Source of the DNA: Undibacterium sp.
GTDB taxonomy: Bacteria; Pseudomonadota; Gammaproteobacteria; Burkholderiales; Burkholderiaceae_D
Assembly: GCA_030645915.1 (NCBI GenBank)
Contig: JAUSNO010000010.1
Coordinates: 88,933-152,932 of the forward strand
Reading direction: 5' to 3'
Length of the DNA stretch: 64,000 nt
Shown here: piece after piece, positions 1-8,887 of the stretch
How positions within the stretch are numbered: the first letter of the stretch is position 1
Layout: each line of letters starts with the position of its first letter
Notes under the pieces: generated by a model
Told to the model about the DNA's origin: nothing
Databases searched by the model: none
What the model saw: only the letters and a program-made list of their open reading frames with translations
Translations under genes and position numbers: made by a program

Positions 1-51
1 GAAACCGCACAATTAACAAGATCGCAAATTCAATTTTTAGCATCAGAAAAA

Positions 52-82
52 GAAAAAAGGGACTAGATTTGCATCTAGTCCC
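52..82 (-). terminator. Rho-independent terminator after tRNA-Arg
   Basis: A perfect 10-bp stem (59-68 with 73-82) with a 4-base loop is followed on the minus strand by a run of six T at 58-53. It sits just past the CCA end of tRNA-Arg, so it most likely ends that transcript. Confidence 0.85.
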
Positions 83-89
83 TTGAATC

Positions 90-166
90 TGGTGCGGCTG
101 GCAGGAATCGAACCCACGACCCCTTGGTTCGTAGCCAAGTACTCTATCCAGCTGAGCTACAGCCGC
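90..166 (-). tRNA. tRNA-Arg (anticodon ACG)
   Basis: A 77-base tRNA on the minus strand with an encoded CCA end. The acceptor arm is GCGGCTG paired with CAGCCGC, the T-arm contains GGTTCGATTCC, and the anticodon loop reads CTACGAA, giving ACG. It lies 77 bases after the kup stop codon and is followed by its own terminator. A TATAGT box about 10 bases upstream (177-182) could be its -10 element, but no good -35 is seen. Confidence 0.97.
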
Positions 167-243
167 GAAGATCGACACTATAGCATAACTATCCGTATTT
201 TATAAGCCCTATGCAGTCAATTTTACTCAACCGGATACGTTTT

Positions 244-2121
244 CTAAATTTCAACCTGAGCACCAACCTCGATCACACGATTGCTTGGTATTTGATAGTA
301 ATCGGCTGCGTCGCGTGCATTACGCGACATCGTCACAAATAAGCCTTCACGCCATCTTGCCATTCCACTACCGGGAGTTGAAACAATAGTCTGGCGGGAA
401 ATAAAGTACGAGGTTTCCATAGGTTCAAAACTCAGTCCATAGGGTTCACACAAAGCCAAAGCATTTGGAATATCCGGCTCATTCTTAAAACCGTAATAAA
501 CGTCGATTTGATAGCAAGCATTACCCAGATCCGTCACCTTAATTCTTTCAGAAAATGGCACCCAAGGAACCTCTCGATTATGCAAAGTCAAAAAAATCAC
601 TCGCTCATGCAAAATTTTATTATGAGATAAATTGTGCAACAAGGCATGCGGCACTCCATCCGCCTCTCCACGCAAAAATACCGCCGTACCTGCCACCCGG
701 ATCGGCGCTGACACGAAAAGGGACTCAAGGAATTCCTCGAGAGGAATTGCATGTTTTTTCAAATTACCAAACACCAGTTCGCGGCCGCGTTTCCAAGTCA
801 ACATCACGGTAAAAATAACCAGGCCAAGGGCAATCGGAAACCAGCCACCATGGAAAAATTTAAGCGCATTAGCAGAAAACAAAGAGATATCAATGATCAA
901 AAAGAAACCGGTAGCTGCAATACACAATAGAAGATTGTATTTCCAACCGTAACGAATAACGAAAAAGGTCAGCAAAGACGTGACCAGCATCGTTCCTGTA
1001 TTAGCGATACCGTACGCAGAAGCCAGGTGGGTGGAAGATCCGAAACCAATCACCGCGCCAGCCACGACAATGAGTTGCAGCCAATTTGCCATCGGAATAT
1101 AGATCTGGCCGATTTCCATGGACGAAGTATGAATAATTTTCATTCTAGGTAAAAAGCCCAAGGAAATTGCCTGCTTGGTCATCGAAAAAGTGCCAGAAAT
1201 CGTCGATTGGGAGGCAATCACAGCAGCCATCGTTGACAGGATCACAAGTGGATAAATGCTCCACGCCCCAAGTTGGTTATAAAAGGGATTAGTCACAGCA
1301 GTAGGATTAAGCATCAGCAACGCGCCCTGCCCCAGATAATTCAAACCGAGTGCAGGAAACACCACCAAGAACCATGCCATACGTATCGGCTTTGCGCCGA
1401 AATGCCCCATATCTGCATACAAGGCTTCTGAACCTGTAAATGCCAAAACCACTGCACCCAATGCAAAGAACGCCACCCACCTATTTTCAAGCAAAAACTG
1501 CAATGCATACCATGGGTTAAATGCCATCAAAATTGACGGCTCACGCGCGATGTTGTAAGTACCCATACCTGCCAGTACGACAAACCACAATATCGTAATA
1601 GGACCGAATAGCTTTCCGATTCCCGCAGTCCCCTTACGTTGCACTGCATACAAACCGATCAAGATGATCAGGGTAATCGGAACGACAAATTCCTTTAGCG
1701 TTGGCGTGGCAACCTCAATCCCCTCAATGGCAGAGAGCACAGTCATGGCTGGCGTAATCACGCCATCACCATAAAATAAAGATGCGCCCATTAATCCTAA
1801 AACCGTTAAGGGAAAATACAACCGCGAATTCTTGCTGACAGACTCAAGAGCGAGTGCCGTCAAGGCCATAATGCCGCCTTCACCTCTATTTGCCGCACGA
1901 AGCACCAAAGTCACATACTTTAATGACACAATGAAGATTAAACCCCATAAAATCAATGACACGATGCCAAAAATATTGGCATGGTTTAACGGTAATCCAT
2001 GTTCTTTAGAAAATACTTCCTTCATCGTATAAAGTGGGCTGGTGCCGATATCACCATAGACAATACCGATCGCAGCAACGGTGAGCGCGGTTAAGCTACT
2101 TTTAGTGGTTTGGGTAGACAA
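244..2121 (-). CDS. kup: Kup-type potassium uptake permease
   Basis: Low-affinity K+/H+ symporter of the Kup/HAK/KT family in the inner membrane, 625 residues, the usual length. The N-terminal signature GDIGTSPLYT (residues 23-32) opens the first membrane segment. About twelve hydrophobic segments fill the first 450 residues, with an acidic glycine-rich motif (ALYADMGHFG) near residue 240. A soluble C-terminal domain follows, ending in the family-typical VIEVGAQVEI. The start is a TTG at 2121-2119; AAGGG lies about six bases upstream and no in-frame ATG or GTG fits better. It stands alone, followed by tRNA-Arg. Family knowledge gives the function; no regulatory site was recognised in its upstream 240 bases. 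Confidence 0.95.
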   Translation of the reverse strand: MSTQTTKSSLTALTVAAIGIVYGDIGTSPLYTMKEVFSKEHGLPLNHANIFGIVSLILWGLIFIVSLKYVTLVLRAANRGEGGIMALTALALESVSKNSRLYFPLTVLGLMGASLFYGDGVITPAMTVLSAIEGIEVATPTLKEFVVPITLIILIGLYAVQRKGTAGIGKLFGPITILWFVVLAGMGTYNIAREPSILMAFNPWYALQFLLENRWVAFFALGAVVLAFTGSEALYADMGHFGAKPIRMAWFLVVFPALGLNYLGQGALLMLNPTAVTNPFYNQLGAWSIYPLVILSTMAAVIASQSTISGTFSMTKQAISLGFLPRMKIIHTSSMEIGQIYIPMANWLQLIVVAGAVIGFGSSTHLASAYGIANTGTMLVTSLLTFFVIRYGWKYNLLLCIAATGFFLIIDISLFSANALKFFHGGWFPIALGLVIFTVMLTWKRGRELVFGNLKKHAIPLEEFLESLFVSAPIRVAGTAVFLRGEADGVPHALLHNLSHNKILHERVIFLTLHNREVPWVPFSERIKVTDLGNACYQIDVYYGFKNEPDIPNALALCEPYGLSFEPMETSYFISRQTIVSTPGSGMARWREGLFVTMSRNARDAADYYQIPSNRVIEVGAQVEI

Positions 2122-2320
2122 GTGAAACCCTTAGTAATAAATGGTGCATTGCACAATAGATGATCGCAACGTGAATTTCAAGAAGGAAATTTTAAATATT
2201 TCAGAAATATGTATAAGAACAACAGTTGTCGACACTCTGCAAAGTTTTCAGTTGCCTGTCAATTGAAAAATATAATCGTCGAGAAAGATGTACGCATCTT
2301 ATTATTTTGAGCATATTGAA

Positions 2321-2355
2321 AAGAAAAATGCCCGCTTAATTTGCATTAAGCGGGC
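2321..2355 (-). terminator. Rho-independent terminator after tRNA-Ser
   Basis: An 11-bp perfect stem (2330-2340 with 2345-2355) with a TTGC-type loop is followed on the minus strand by a T-rich stretch. It lies 10 bases past the tRNA-Ser CCA end and should end the lysC/tRNA-Ser transcript. Confidence 0.85.
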
Positions 2356-2365
2356 ACCAATTCTT

Positions 2366-2459
2366 TGGAGGAGATGGTGAGATTCGAACTCACGATTCAG
2401 GTTTAAGCCCAAATGCTTCCTTAGCAGGGAAGTGCCTTCGGCCACTCGGCCACATCTCC
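2366..2459 (-). tRNA. tRNA-Ser (anticodon GCT)
   Basis: A 94-base type II tRNA on the minus strand. The acceptor GGAGATG pairs with CATCTCC, a discriminator T and an encoded CCA follow, and there is a long variable arm. The anticodon loop CTGCTAA gives GCT. It lies about 100 bases downstream of lysC on the same strand and could be co-transcribed with it. Confidence 0.97.
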
Positions 2460-2558
2460 ACACTTTCACAACCAACTATTGTTGGCCGTAATCAAGACCG
2501 AAATAATAGCTGTTAGTTCTGATTTGGTCAACAACTACTGAATAATCAACCTATTTTT

Positions 2559-3809
2559 TTAAGCTGATTCGAGACCAAATGCTTTATGCAGAGAACGCAC
2601 TGCCAGCTCCATATATTTCTCATCGATAAGCACAGAAATCTTAATTTCTGATGTGGAGATCATCTGTATATTGATGCCCTCTTCCGATAAGGTGCGGAAC
2701 ATTTGCGATGCGATACCAACGTGACTACGCATGCCAACACCAACTACAGAAACCTTGGATACTTTAGGATCTCCGATAATGCTACCAGTAGAAATATGCT
2801 CTTTAACGCTAGCATTCAAGACGTCCATCGCTTTATTGTATTCGCCACGCGGCACGGTGAACGTGAAATCGGTCTTACCTTCGACAGATTGATTCTGAAT
2901 AATCATGTCGACTTCGATATTAGCGTCAGCAATCGGACCAAGTATCTGGTAGGCGATGCCTGGCTTATCAGGCACACCAAAAACGGTGATTTTTGCTTCA
3001 TCACGGTTAAACGCGATGCCAGTGATGGTAGCTTGTTCCATGTGTGTATCTTCCTCAAACGAAATCAGGGTGCCGGACTTAGCTTCTTCTTCCAGCGGCA
3101 TTAATGGATCTGTCAGCGATGACAGTACGCGGGTTGGCATGCGATAGTTACCTGCAAATTCCACCGAACGAATTTGAAGAACTTTTGAACCCAATGATGC
3201 CATCTCCAGCATCTCTTCAAATGTCACAGTGTTGAGCCGGCGCGCGTCAGACACCACACGTGGATCAGTAGTATAGACGCCATCTACGTCCGTATAGATC
3301 ATGCACTCCTGCGCTTTCAATGCGGCAGCAACCGCTACCGCAGAAGTATCAGAACCGCCACGACCTAGGGTTGTAATATTGCCTTTGTCATCCACCCCCT
3401 GAAAGCCGGTAATAATGACAATCTTGCCAGCATCAAGATCAGCGCGGACTTTAGTATCATCGATAGATCCAATGCGTGCTTTGGTGTGGGATGAATCCGT
3501 TTTGATCGGGACTTGCCAACCAGCGTAAGAAACCGCCTGCTTACCAATTGCCAGCAAGGCCATCGCCAAGAGGCCGACAGAAACTTGTTCACCAGTTGAT
3601 GTGATCATGTCAAGTTCACGAGGGTCAGGCTCGGCCATAATCTCTCTGGCTAAACCGATAATACGATTGGTTTCGCCCGACATTGCTGACGGCACAACGA
3701 CAATCTGGTGACCGGCGTCATGCCATTTGGCGACGCGTTTGGCGACGTTCTTGATGCGGTCTGTTGACCCCATCGAAGTGCCGCCGTATTTGTGGACAAT
3801 TAAAGCCAT
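2559..3809 (-). CDS. lysC: Aspartokinase
   Basis: Phosphorylates L-aspartate with ATP, the first step to lysine, threonine and methionine. The 416-residue protein has the N-terminal KYGGTSMG nucleotide-binding motif (residues 7-14), a kinase core to about residue 245 including the TTLGRGGSDTSA loop, and two ACT domains in the C-terminal 150 residues, the usual site of feedback inhibition. Length and layout match the class of LysC whose gene also encodes an internally started beta subunit; whether that occurs here cannot be seen. It is followed by tRNA-Ser and preceded by a gene-poor stretch. Confidence 0.96.
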   Translation of the reverse strand: MALIVHKYGGTSMGSTDRIKNVAKRVAKWHDAGHQIVVVPSAMSGETNRIIGLAREIMAEPDPRELDMITSTGEQVSVGLLAMALLAIGKQAVSYAGWQVPIKTDSSHTKARIGSIDDTKVRADLDAGKIVIITGFQGVDDKGNITTLGRGGSDTSAVAVAAALKAQECMIYTDVDGVYTTDPRVVSDARRLNTVTFEEMLEMASLGSKVLQIRSVEFAGNYRMPTRVLSSLTDPLMPLEEEAKSGTLISFEEDTHMEQATITGIAFNRDEAKITVFGVPDKPGIAYQILGPIADANIEVDMIIQNQSVEGKTDFTFTVPRGEYNKAMDVLNASVKEHISTGSIIGDPKVSKVSVVGVGMRSHVGIASQMFRTLSEEGINIQMISTSEIKISVLIDEKYMELAVRSLHKAFGLESA

Positions 3810-4269
3810 AGAATTTGAGGAAAAATAGAAGAATAACGGGTGAAAAATGCATTAAAAGAGCCGCGTACTGTACATGTTGCTACGCAAAATAACAAGGCAC
3901 AACTGCTCAAATTTTAAGCAACAAAGATGCGAACACCCGAGGAATTAACTCGATAAGATTGAATAATGATGACGGCGAAGAAAAAAACTGAAAGAAATTT
4001 TTCTTTTTGGAAAATAACAGCCGTTACTTCAAATCAGGTATCAAGTAGATATTTGAGTAAAAAATGGGAGTATGTTCAATTATTGCCCAGCAAGGCACTA
4101 AAAATAAGCGTTAAAAAATATACTGCCTACCAGTATAAAATAAAATTAGCTGATCAGAATGAAATGAGGTCTCACTCCGCTGATCTTCTTAAATGACTTA
4201 ATCGCATAAGGATATGAAAAATAAATTGCAAATTTCAGTCAGATAAATTTACCTGCTCATTAAGCAATT
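3810..4269. other. Gene-poor AT-rich interval upstream of lysC
   Basis: No convincing gene is seen in these 460 bases. A 76-codon plus-strand ORF (3966-4196) has a lysine-rich, low-complexity product, no Shine-Dalgarno sequence and no family I recognise, so it is not called. The promoter of lysC must lie in the right-hand part of the 3810-3960 stretch, but no clear -35/-10 pair stands out. In many Burkholderiales tilS lies directly upstream of lysC; it is absent here. Confidence 0.5.
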
Positions 4270-4836
4270 TTATTTTTTATTTGTAGCCGGAAACAATTTA
4301 CGCCAGCCATCCAAGCCCAAATCACGCAGCGTTTGCATATTTTTCTCGTAAATTGCATCGGCTTCAGGGAACGCGAGCACTGCCTTATCGATGCTCTCTT
4401 CACGCAGCAAATGCAGCGTAGGGTAAGGTGAGCGGTTCGTAAAATTTTCAATATCATCGAATTTTGTATCGGCAAACTGATAATCGGGATGAAAGCTCGC
4501 TATTTGTAAAATCCCATCCAGATCGGCATCTTCCAATGCCGCATCAGCCACATCCAAAAACTCGTTGTAATCCAAAAAATCATTCAGCGCATAAGGATGA
4601 ATTAACAATGTTGTTTCCAGCTTTTCTGTATTTGCCTCAGCAAGAACCTCTAACTCACGAATTAAGTCCTGCAGCAAATCCTCTGGTGTTTGTGCCTCAC
4701 TGACAACATAGCGAATTTGCTCCTTGATCTGCACTGCCTTGGCAAAAGGGCATAAATTCAAGCCAATCACGGCTTTTTCCAGCCAGTCCTGAGTTGAGGC
4801 GATGATTTCTGCTGGAGGAATGATAGGTGCTGTCAT
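4270..4836 (-). CDS. DUF1415 family protein
   Basis: A 188-residue conserved protein of unknown function. Recognised by the N-terminal pattern with LNLCPFAKAV (Cys29), the middle LIHPYALNDF segment, and the ASFHPDYQFA and NRSPYPTLHLLREES blocks typical of this family. No signal peptide or membrane segment is seen, so it is probably cytoplasmic. The reading frame could be extended to a TTG at 4902, but the extra 22 residues are not family-like, so I chose the ATG at 4836; that ATG has only a weak ribosome-binding site. It lies 67 bases downstream of rpiA on the same strand and may share its transcript. Confidence 0.85.
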   Translation of the reverse strand: MTAPIIPPAEIIASTQDWLEKAVIGLNLCPFAKAVQIKEQIRYVVSEAQTPEDLLQDLIRELEVLAEANTEKLETTLLIHPYALNDFLDYNEFLDVADAALEDADLDGILQIASFHPDYQFADTKFDDIENFTNRSPYPTLHLLREESIDKAVLAFPEADAIYEKNMQTLRDLGLDGWRKLFPATNKK

Positions 4837-4903
4837 ATTGATTTGAAAATTGAATGATTGAATAATTAAATGAATGTAAAACGGATACTCCTTACCCGTC
4901 AAA

Positions 4904-5578
4904 TTAAAAAATCAAGGTCTTGACGCCTTCGGCCGTACCTAATAAACAAACGTTTGCACCATGTCTGGCGAATAAGCCGACAGTGACGACACCAACGATA
5001 TTATTAATTTCCGCCTCAAGCGTCGATGGGTCCTTGATTTGCAGCCCGTGCACGTCAATAATCACATTGCCATTGTCAGTCAGCATTGGCACGCCATCCT
5101 TTACACGCACGCGGGCATCGCCGCCGATTGCATTAAGTTGGCGAGCCACCACAGCTTGTCCCATGGGAATAACCTCTACCGGCAGCGGAAATTTTCCTAA
5201 CGTAGCGACCAGTTTAGAACCATCCGCAATGCAAATAAATTTCCCGGCAACGGACGCGACAATTTTTTCGCGCGTCAGTGCTGCACCACCACCTTTAATC
5301 ATTGCGCCTTGCGCTGTAATTTCATCTGCGCCGTCGATATAAACAGGCATAGAAGTGATCTCATTTAAATCAAAAACCTTTATGCCATGTCCACGCAAAC
5401 GTTCAGCCGTGGCATCTGACGATGCCACGGCACCTTTAATTTTATGCTTGATTTTGGCAAGTTCATCGATGAAAAAATTAGCAGTAGAACCAGTGCCTAC
5501 GCCGACAATTTCATTCTCAACCACATATTGAATAGCAGCTTGCGCAACGGCTTGTTTGAGTTCGTCTTGAGTCATCAT
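4904..5578 (-). CDS. rpiA: Ribose-5-phosphate isomerase A
   Basis: Interconverts ribose 5-phosphate and ribulose 5-phosphate in the non-oxidative pentose phosphate pathway. The 224-residue protein carries the phosphate-binding GVGTGSTA motif (residues 26-33), the [10 protein letters not shown] motif, the catalytic DGADEI block and [12 protein letters not shown] with the active-site lysine and glutamate. The start has two consecutive ATG codons (5578 and 5575); either could be used. It is upstream of the DUF1415 gene and downstream of srkA on the same strand. Confidence 0.96.
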   Translation of the reverse strand: MMTQDELKQAVAQAAIQYVVENEIVGVGTGSTANFFIDELAKIKHKIKGAVASSDATAERLRGHGIKVFDLNEITSMPVYIDGADEITAQGAMIKGGGAALTREKIVASVAGKFICIADGSKLVATLGKFPLPVEVIPMGQAVVARQLNAIGGDARVRVKDGVPMLTDNGNVIIDVHGLQIKDPSTLEAEINNIVGVVTVGLFARHGANVCLLGTAEGVKTLIF

Positions 5579-5625
5579 ATAAAAGAAGAAAGAAATAAAA
5601 AATTAAATATTGGAATAATTCGATG

Positions 5626-6663
5626 CTAAACAACCAGTGGCGGCTCGTCCATCAGCGCAATCTGTTCACGCAATTCGAGTATGCGGTCTTGCCAGTAACG
5701 CTGGGTATTAAACCAGGGAAAAGCCTGTTTAAATGCCGGATCATCCCAGCGCTGCGCGAGCCATGCAGCGTAATGCAGCAAGCGCAAACTCCGCAACGCC
5801 TCAATCAAGTGCAATTGGCGCGGCTCAAAATTATAAAAATCCTCGTATCCTGCCAAAATATCGCACAATTGCGCTGTCATTTCCGCTCGCGAGCCTGACA
5901 GCAGCATCCACAAATCCTGAATCGCCGGCCCCATGCGGCTATCATCAAAATCGACAAAATGGGGCCCCGGATGCGCGCCGGATTCTGTCCACAAGACGTT
6001 CCCCATATGACAGTCCCCGTGCAAACGTATCGGCGCAATCACTCCGGCACGATCAAAACAACGTGCAACGCCTTCCAGCAACAATTTTGTCGCGCTTTGA
6101 TAAGCAGCCAATAAGTCAGGAGGAATAAAATCATGTGCCAGCAAAAATTTGACCGGTTCATCACCAAAAGTATGCATATTAAGCGAAGGACGATGCTGGT
6201 AGGCCCGCAGAGCACCAACCGCGTGAATCCGGCCAATGAAACGCCCCAACCATTCTAATGTTTCTGGCGTATCCAGTTCTGGTGCACGGCCACCTTGCCT
6301 GGGAAACACAGAAAATCGATAGCCCTGGTAATGATGTAAACTTTGACCATGCGCATTGATTAAAGCCGGCACCACTGGTATCTCAAGCGCACTGAGTTCG
6401 TTGACAAAGGCATGCTCTTCCAGTATCGCCGCATCACTCCAGCGTTTTGGCCTATAGAATTTGGCCACAACCGGCGCGCCATCCTCTATCCCCAACTGAT
6501 AAACGCGATTTTCGTAACTATTGAGCGCCAGCAGGCGGCCATCACATGGAAACCCGGCGCTACACATCGCGTCGAGCACACAATCTGGATTGAGTCCGGC
6601 GAATGAATCGACATCATTAACTGTCGCTGGCGAGGGAATAAAAAGTTCAGTCATAGCCGTCAT
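5626..6663 (-). CDS. srkA: SrkA/YihE-type Ser/Thr protein kinase
   Basis: A 345-residue member of the aminoglycoside-phosphotransferase-like kinase fold, closest to stress-response kinase SrkA (formerly RdoA/YihE). The ATP site includes [11 protein letters not shown] and an EEHAF helix. The catalytic loop is [11 protein letters not shown] and the metal-binding segment [10 protein letters not shown] follows about 20 residues later. The longer frame begins at a GTG (6684), but that codon lies inside the GGGGAG ribosome-binding site, which is placed 12 bases before the ATG chosen here. It is divergent from the UPF0149 gene at 6755. Family knowledge supports protein phosphorylation in stress survival; the target is unknown. 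Confidence 0.9.
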   Translation of the reverse strand: MTAMTELFIPSPATVNDVDSFAGLNPDCVLDAMCSAGFPCDGRLLALNSYENRVYQLGIEDGAPVVAKFYRPKRWSDAAILEEHAFVNELSALEIPVVPALINAHGQSLHHYQGYRFSVFPRQGGRAPELDTPETLEWLGRFIGRIHAVGALRAYQHRPSLNMHTFGDEPVKFLLAHDFIPPDLLAAYQSATKLLLEGVARCFDRAGVIAPIRLHGDCHMGNVLWTESGAHPGPHFVDFDDSRMGPAIQDLWMLLSGSRAEMTAQLCDILAGYEDFYNFEPRQLHLIEALRSLRLLHYAAWLAQRWDDPAFKQAFPWFNTQRYWQDRILELREQIALMDEPPLVV

Positions 6664-6754
6664 TGTACGTGCATTCTCCCCCACGAATGAGATACAAAGC
6701 GCTACACTTCCGGTATTCCCATTTCCGCCTTATTTTTATTATAAGAAGATCATC

Positions 6755-7453
6755 ATGCATCTCGACGAACCGCTCAGCGACAAAGAATTCAACGAATTGG
6801 ACAAATTTCTCATGTCAGATCGCGTCGGTGACGACGGCATGACAATGGACGCGCTTCATGGCTACCTGACGGCAATTGCCTTAGGGCCAGAATCGATTCC
6901 CATGGTCGAATGGTTGCCTCTGGTATGGGGCTTACCAGATCAGGCAGAGCCACAATTCAAAAATGAAAAAGAATTACAAAAAATCTCAAATCTGATCGCT
7001 CGATTCATGAATGAGATCCAGATTACCTTTGAAGTTGCTCCGCAAGAGTTTGAACCTCTGTTTTGCGTCATGGAACAAGACGGCAAAGAACTGATCGATG
7101 GTGAAACTTGGGCATGGGGATTCTGGGAAGGCATGCAATTGCGTGAAGAAGCGTGGGAAGCCGCATGGGAATCCGATATTGGGCCGCTGTTACACCCGAT
7201 CTATCTGTTAGGCGCTGAAGAAATCAAAGAAGAAGAAATGAAACTGGTCGACACGCCTGAAAAATGCCATAAACTTGCGCTTGCGCTGGAGGCATCAATA
7301 CCAGAAATTCGGCGCTTCTGGGCACCGTTACGAAAGTCTGGCGTCACAACAATTAAACGCGATGCGCCGAAAGTCGGACGCAATGATCCATGCCCTTGCG
7401 GCAGCGGCAAAAAATTTAAAGTTTGCTGCGGGGCTGAGCCGACGATTCATTAG
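6755..7453 (+). CDS. UPF0149/YecA family protein with SEC-C motif
   Basis: A 232-residue protein with an N-terminal UPF0149 (YgfB/YecA-like) domain, marked by an acidic start, [14 protein letters not shown], and the Trp-rich WAWGFWEGM segment. The C-terminal zinc-binding SEC-C motif is [19 protein letters not shown], with cysteines in the C-x-C-x8-C-C pattern. SEC-C tails of this kind are also found on SecA and on ribosome-associated YecA, which makes a chaperone or ribosome-linked role plausible, but the function is not established. The frame is open further upstream; the ATG at 6755, after AAGAAG, gives the family-typical N-terminus. Confidence 0.88.
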   Translation: MHLDEPLSDKEFNELDKFLMSDRVGDDGMTMDALHGYLTAIALGPESIPMVEWLPLVWGLPDQAEPQFKNEKELQKISNLIARFMNEIQITFEVAPQEFEPLFCVMEQDGKELIDGETWAWGFWEGMQLREEAWEAAWESDIGPLLHPIYLLGAEEIKEEEMKLVDTPEKCHKLALALEASIPEIRRFWAPLRKSGVTTIKRDAPKVGRNDPCPCGSGKKFKVCCGAEPTIH

Positions 7454-7556
7454 TTTTTATCGGCGGGGCCTGAGTGAACCCTCTAGCGTTTTGCTTTCTA
7501 GGCCCAATCTTGTGTGCTACTTTAACCGCTTTCAATCCTTATTCACGGAGTAGCAC

Positions 7557-7811
7557 ATGAGCCTGCAAGACCAATTCAATCAAGCCCTCACAGATTCCAA
7601 GAATTTGCCAGAACGTCCTGACAACATGACGCTGCTCAAGATTTATGCACTATTCAAACAAGGCAGTACCGGCGATGCAACAGGCGACAGGCCAGGCATG
7701 ACAGACTTCGTCGCAAGGGCTAAATTTGATGCATGGGCAGCATTGGCAGGAACCACGCAAGAAGCTGCAATGCAACAGTACGTTGACTTGATCAACAGCC
7801 TTAAAGACTAA
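7557..7811 (+). CDS. Acyl-CoA-binding protein
   Basis: A complete 84-residue acyl-CoA-binding protein, a four-helix bundle that carries medium- and long-chain acyl-CoA esters in the cytoplasm. The conserved blocks NMTLLKIYALFKQGSTGD (residues 23-40) and KFDAWAALAGTTQEAAMQQY (residues 55-74) contain the usual tyrosine, lysine and tryptophan ligands. A CGGAG ribosome-binding site precedes the ATG. Bacterial ACBPs of this size are common in Burkholderiales and fit an organism that turns over lipids and PHB. Confidence 0.93.
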   Translation: MSLQDQFNQALTDSKNLPERPDNMTLLKIYALFKQGSTGDATGDRPGMTDFVARAKFDAWAALAGTTQEAAMQQYVDLINSLKD

Positions 7812-7819
7812 CAAATAAA

Positions 7820-7883
7820 GGGGAGTATATTTCGATACGCTTGTCATTCGTGCGCAAACGTCGAAAATATCAATGTACTCCCC
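7820..7883. repeat. Imperfect inverted repeat between convergent genes
   Basis: GGGGAGTA (7820-7827) pairs perfectly with TACTCCCC (7876-7883), and inner TTTCGA/TCGAAA blocks extend the pairing. It lies between the ends of the acyl-CoA-binding protein and 2-hydroxyacid dehydrogenase genes and may work as a bidirectional transcript end, although it has no T tract. Confidence 0.5.
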
Positions 7884-7901
7884 ACCAGTATCTAGTTTAA
7901 T

Positions 7902-8879
7902 TTATATCAACGCTGCAGGATTGAGCAAATTGGGCGGACGCCTATTTTGTAAGGCGGCAATCAAATTATCCGCCGCACAATTCGCCATCGCGCGCCGCGT
8001 AGGTTCGGTGGCACTGGCAATATGCGGCGTTAAGACTACATTGTTGAGCGTTAAAAAATCAGAATGAAATTTCGGCTCGTTTTCGAACACATCCAATCCT
8101 GCTGCGGCAATCGTTTTATGTCTTAACGCATCGATCAACGCGACGTCATTCACAATGCCGCCACGCGCCAGGTTCACCAGCGTAGCGGTCGGCTTCATCA
8201 TCGCCAGCTCATCCTCAGATATCGTATGGTGAGTGCCTGAAGAATAGGGCAATACCAGCATCACGTGATCTGCTCGCGCCAACAATTCCTCTTTAGTTAC
8301 ATACTGCGCATTATTTGCGTGCGCCTCCTGCTCAGGCGTAAGTCGGGTGCGATTATGGTAGATGACGTGCATATCAAAGCCCATGGAACGACGCGCAATA
8401 GCCTGACCAATCCGCCCCATACCGATAATGCCCAGTGTTGAACCGTGAATATCACTCCCCAGAAAATAATCGTAACGCCATTTATCCCATTTGCCGGCGC
8501 GCAACCAATGCTCCGACTCGGTGACTCTACGTGCCGTTGCCATCAGTAAGGCCCAACCAAAATCAGCAGTGGTTTCATTCAACACGTCAGGCGTGTTACT
8601 CGCCAGAATACGGCGGGCAGTACAGGCCGGCAAATCGAGGTTGTCGTAACCAACAGCCATGTTTGCAATCGCCTTAAGCTCAGGGAGTTGCTCCAGCACT
8701 TCTGCATTAAAGCGGGCGCTGGCAGTACACAAGACGCCACTCTTCCCCTGCATTTTTTGCACTAGCTCTTGCGGTGTAAAAACGCGGTCATCCTGATTCG
8801 ACTCAACTTCAAAATGGGAAGATAAGCGACTAATAACTTCAGGGAAAATCGCTCGTGCAATTAAGATAGACGGTTTCAT
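7902..8879 (-). CDS. D-isomer-specific 2-hydroxyacid dehydrogenase
   Basis: A 325-residue NAD(P)-dependent dehydrogenase of the glyoxylate/hydroxypyruvate reductase (GhrB-like) group. It has the Rossmann motif GIIGMGRIGQAIARR in the middle and the catalytic set arginine (NLARGG), glutamate (FENEP) and histidine (TPHIASAT) in the C-terminal half. Substrate is inferred, not proven. The reading frame is open further upstream through the end of the antiporter gene, but MKPSILIAR at 8879 is the family-like start and is preceded by GAGTG. It begins nine bases after the upstream antiporter stop codon, so the two genes form an operon. Confidence 0.9.
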   Translation of the reverse strand: MKPSILIARAIFPEVISRLSSHFEVESNQDDRVFTPQELVQKMQGKSGVLCTASARFNAEVLEQLPELKAIANMAVGYDNLDLPACTARRILASNTPDVLNETTADFGWALLMATARRVTESEHWLRAGKWDKWRYDYFLGSDIHGSTLGIIGMGRIGQAIARRSMGFDMHVIYHNRTRLTPEQEAHANNAQYVTKEELLARADHVMLVLPYSSGTHHTISEDELAMMKPTATLVNLARGGIVNDVALIDALRHKTIAAAGLDVFENEPKFHSDFLTLNNVVLTPHIASATEPTRRAMANCAADNLIAALQNRRPPNLLNPAALI

Positions 8880-8887
8880 GTTGTCAC

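Noticed and set aside
3966..4196. 76-codon plus-strand ORF upstream of lysC
   Set aside because: No ribosome-binding site, lysine-rich low-complexity product, no recognised family; likely chance in AT-rich DNA.
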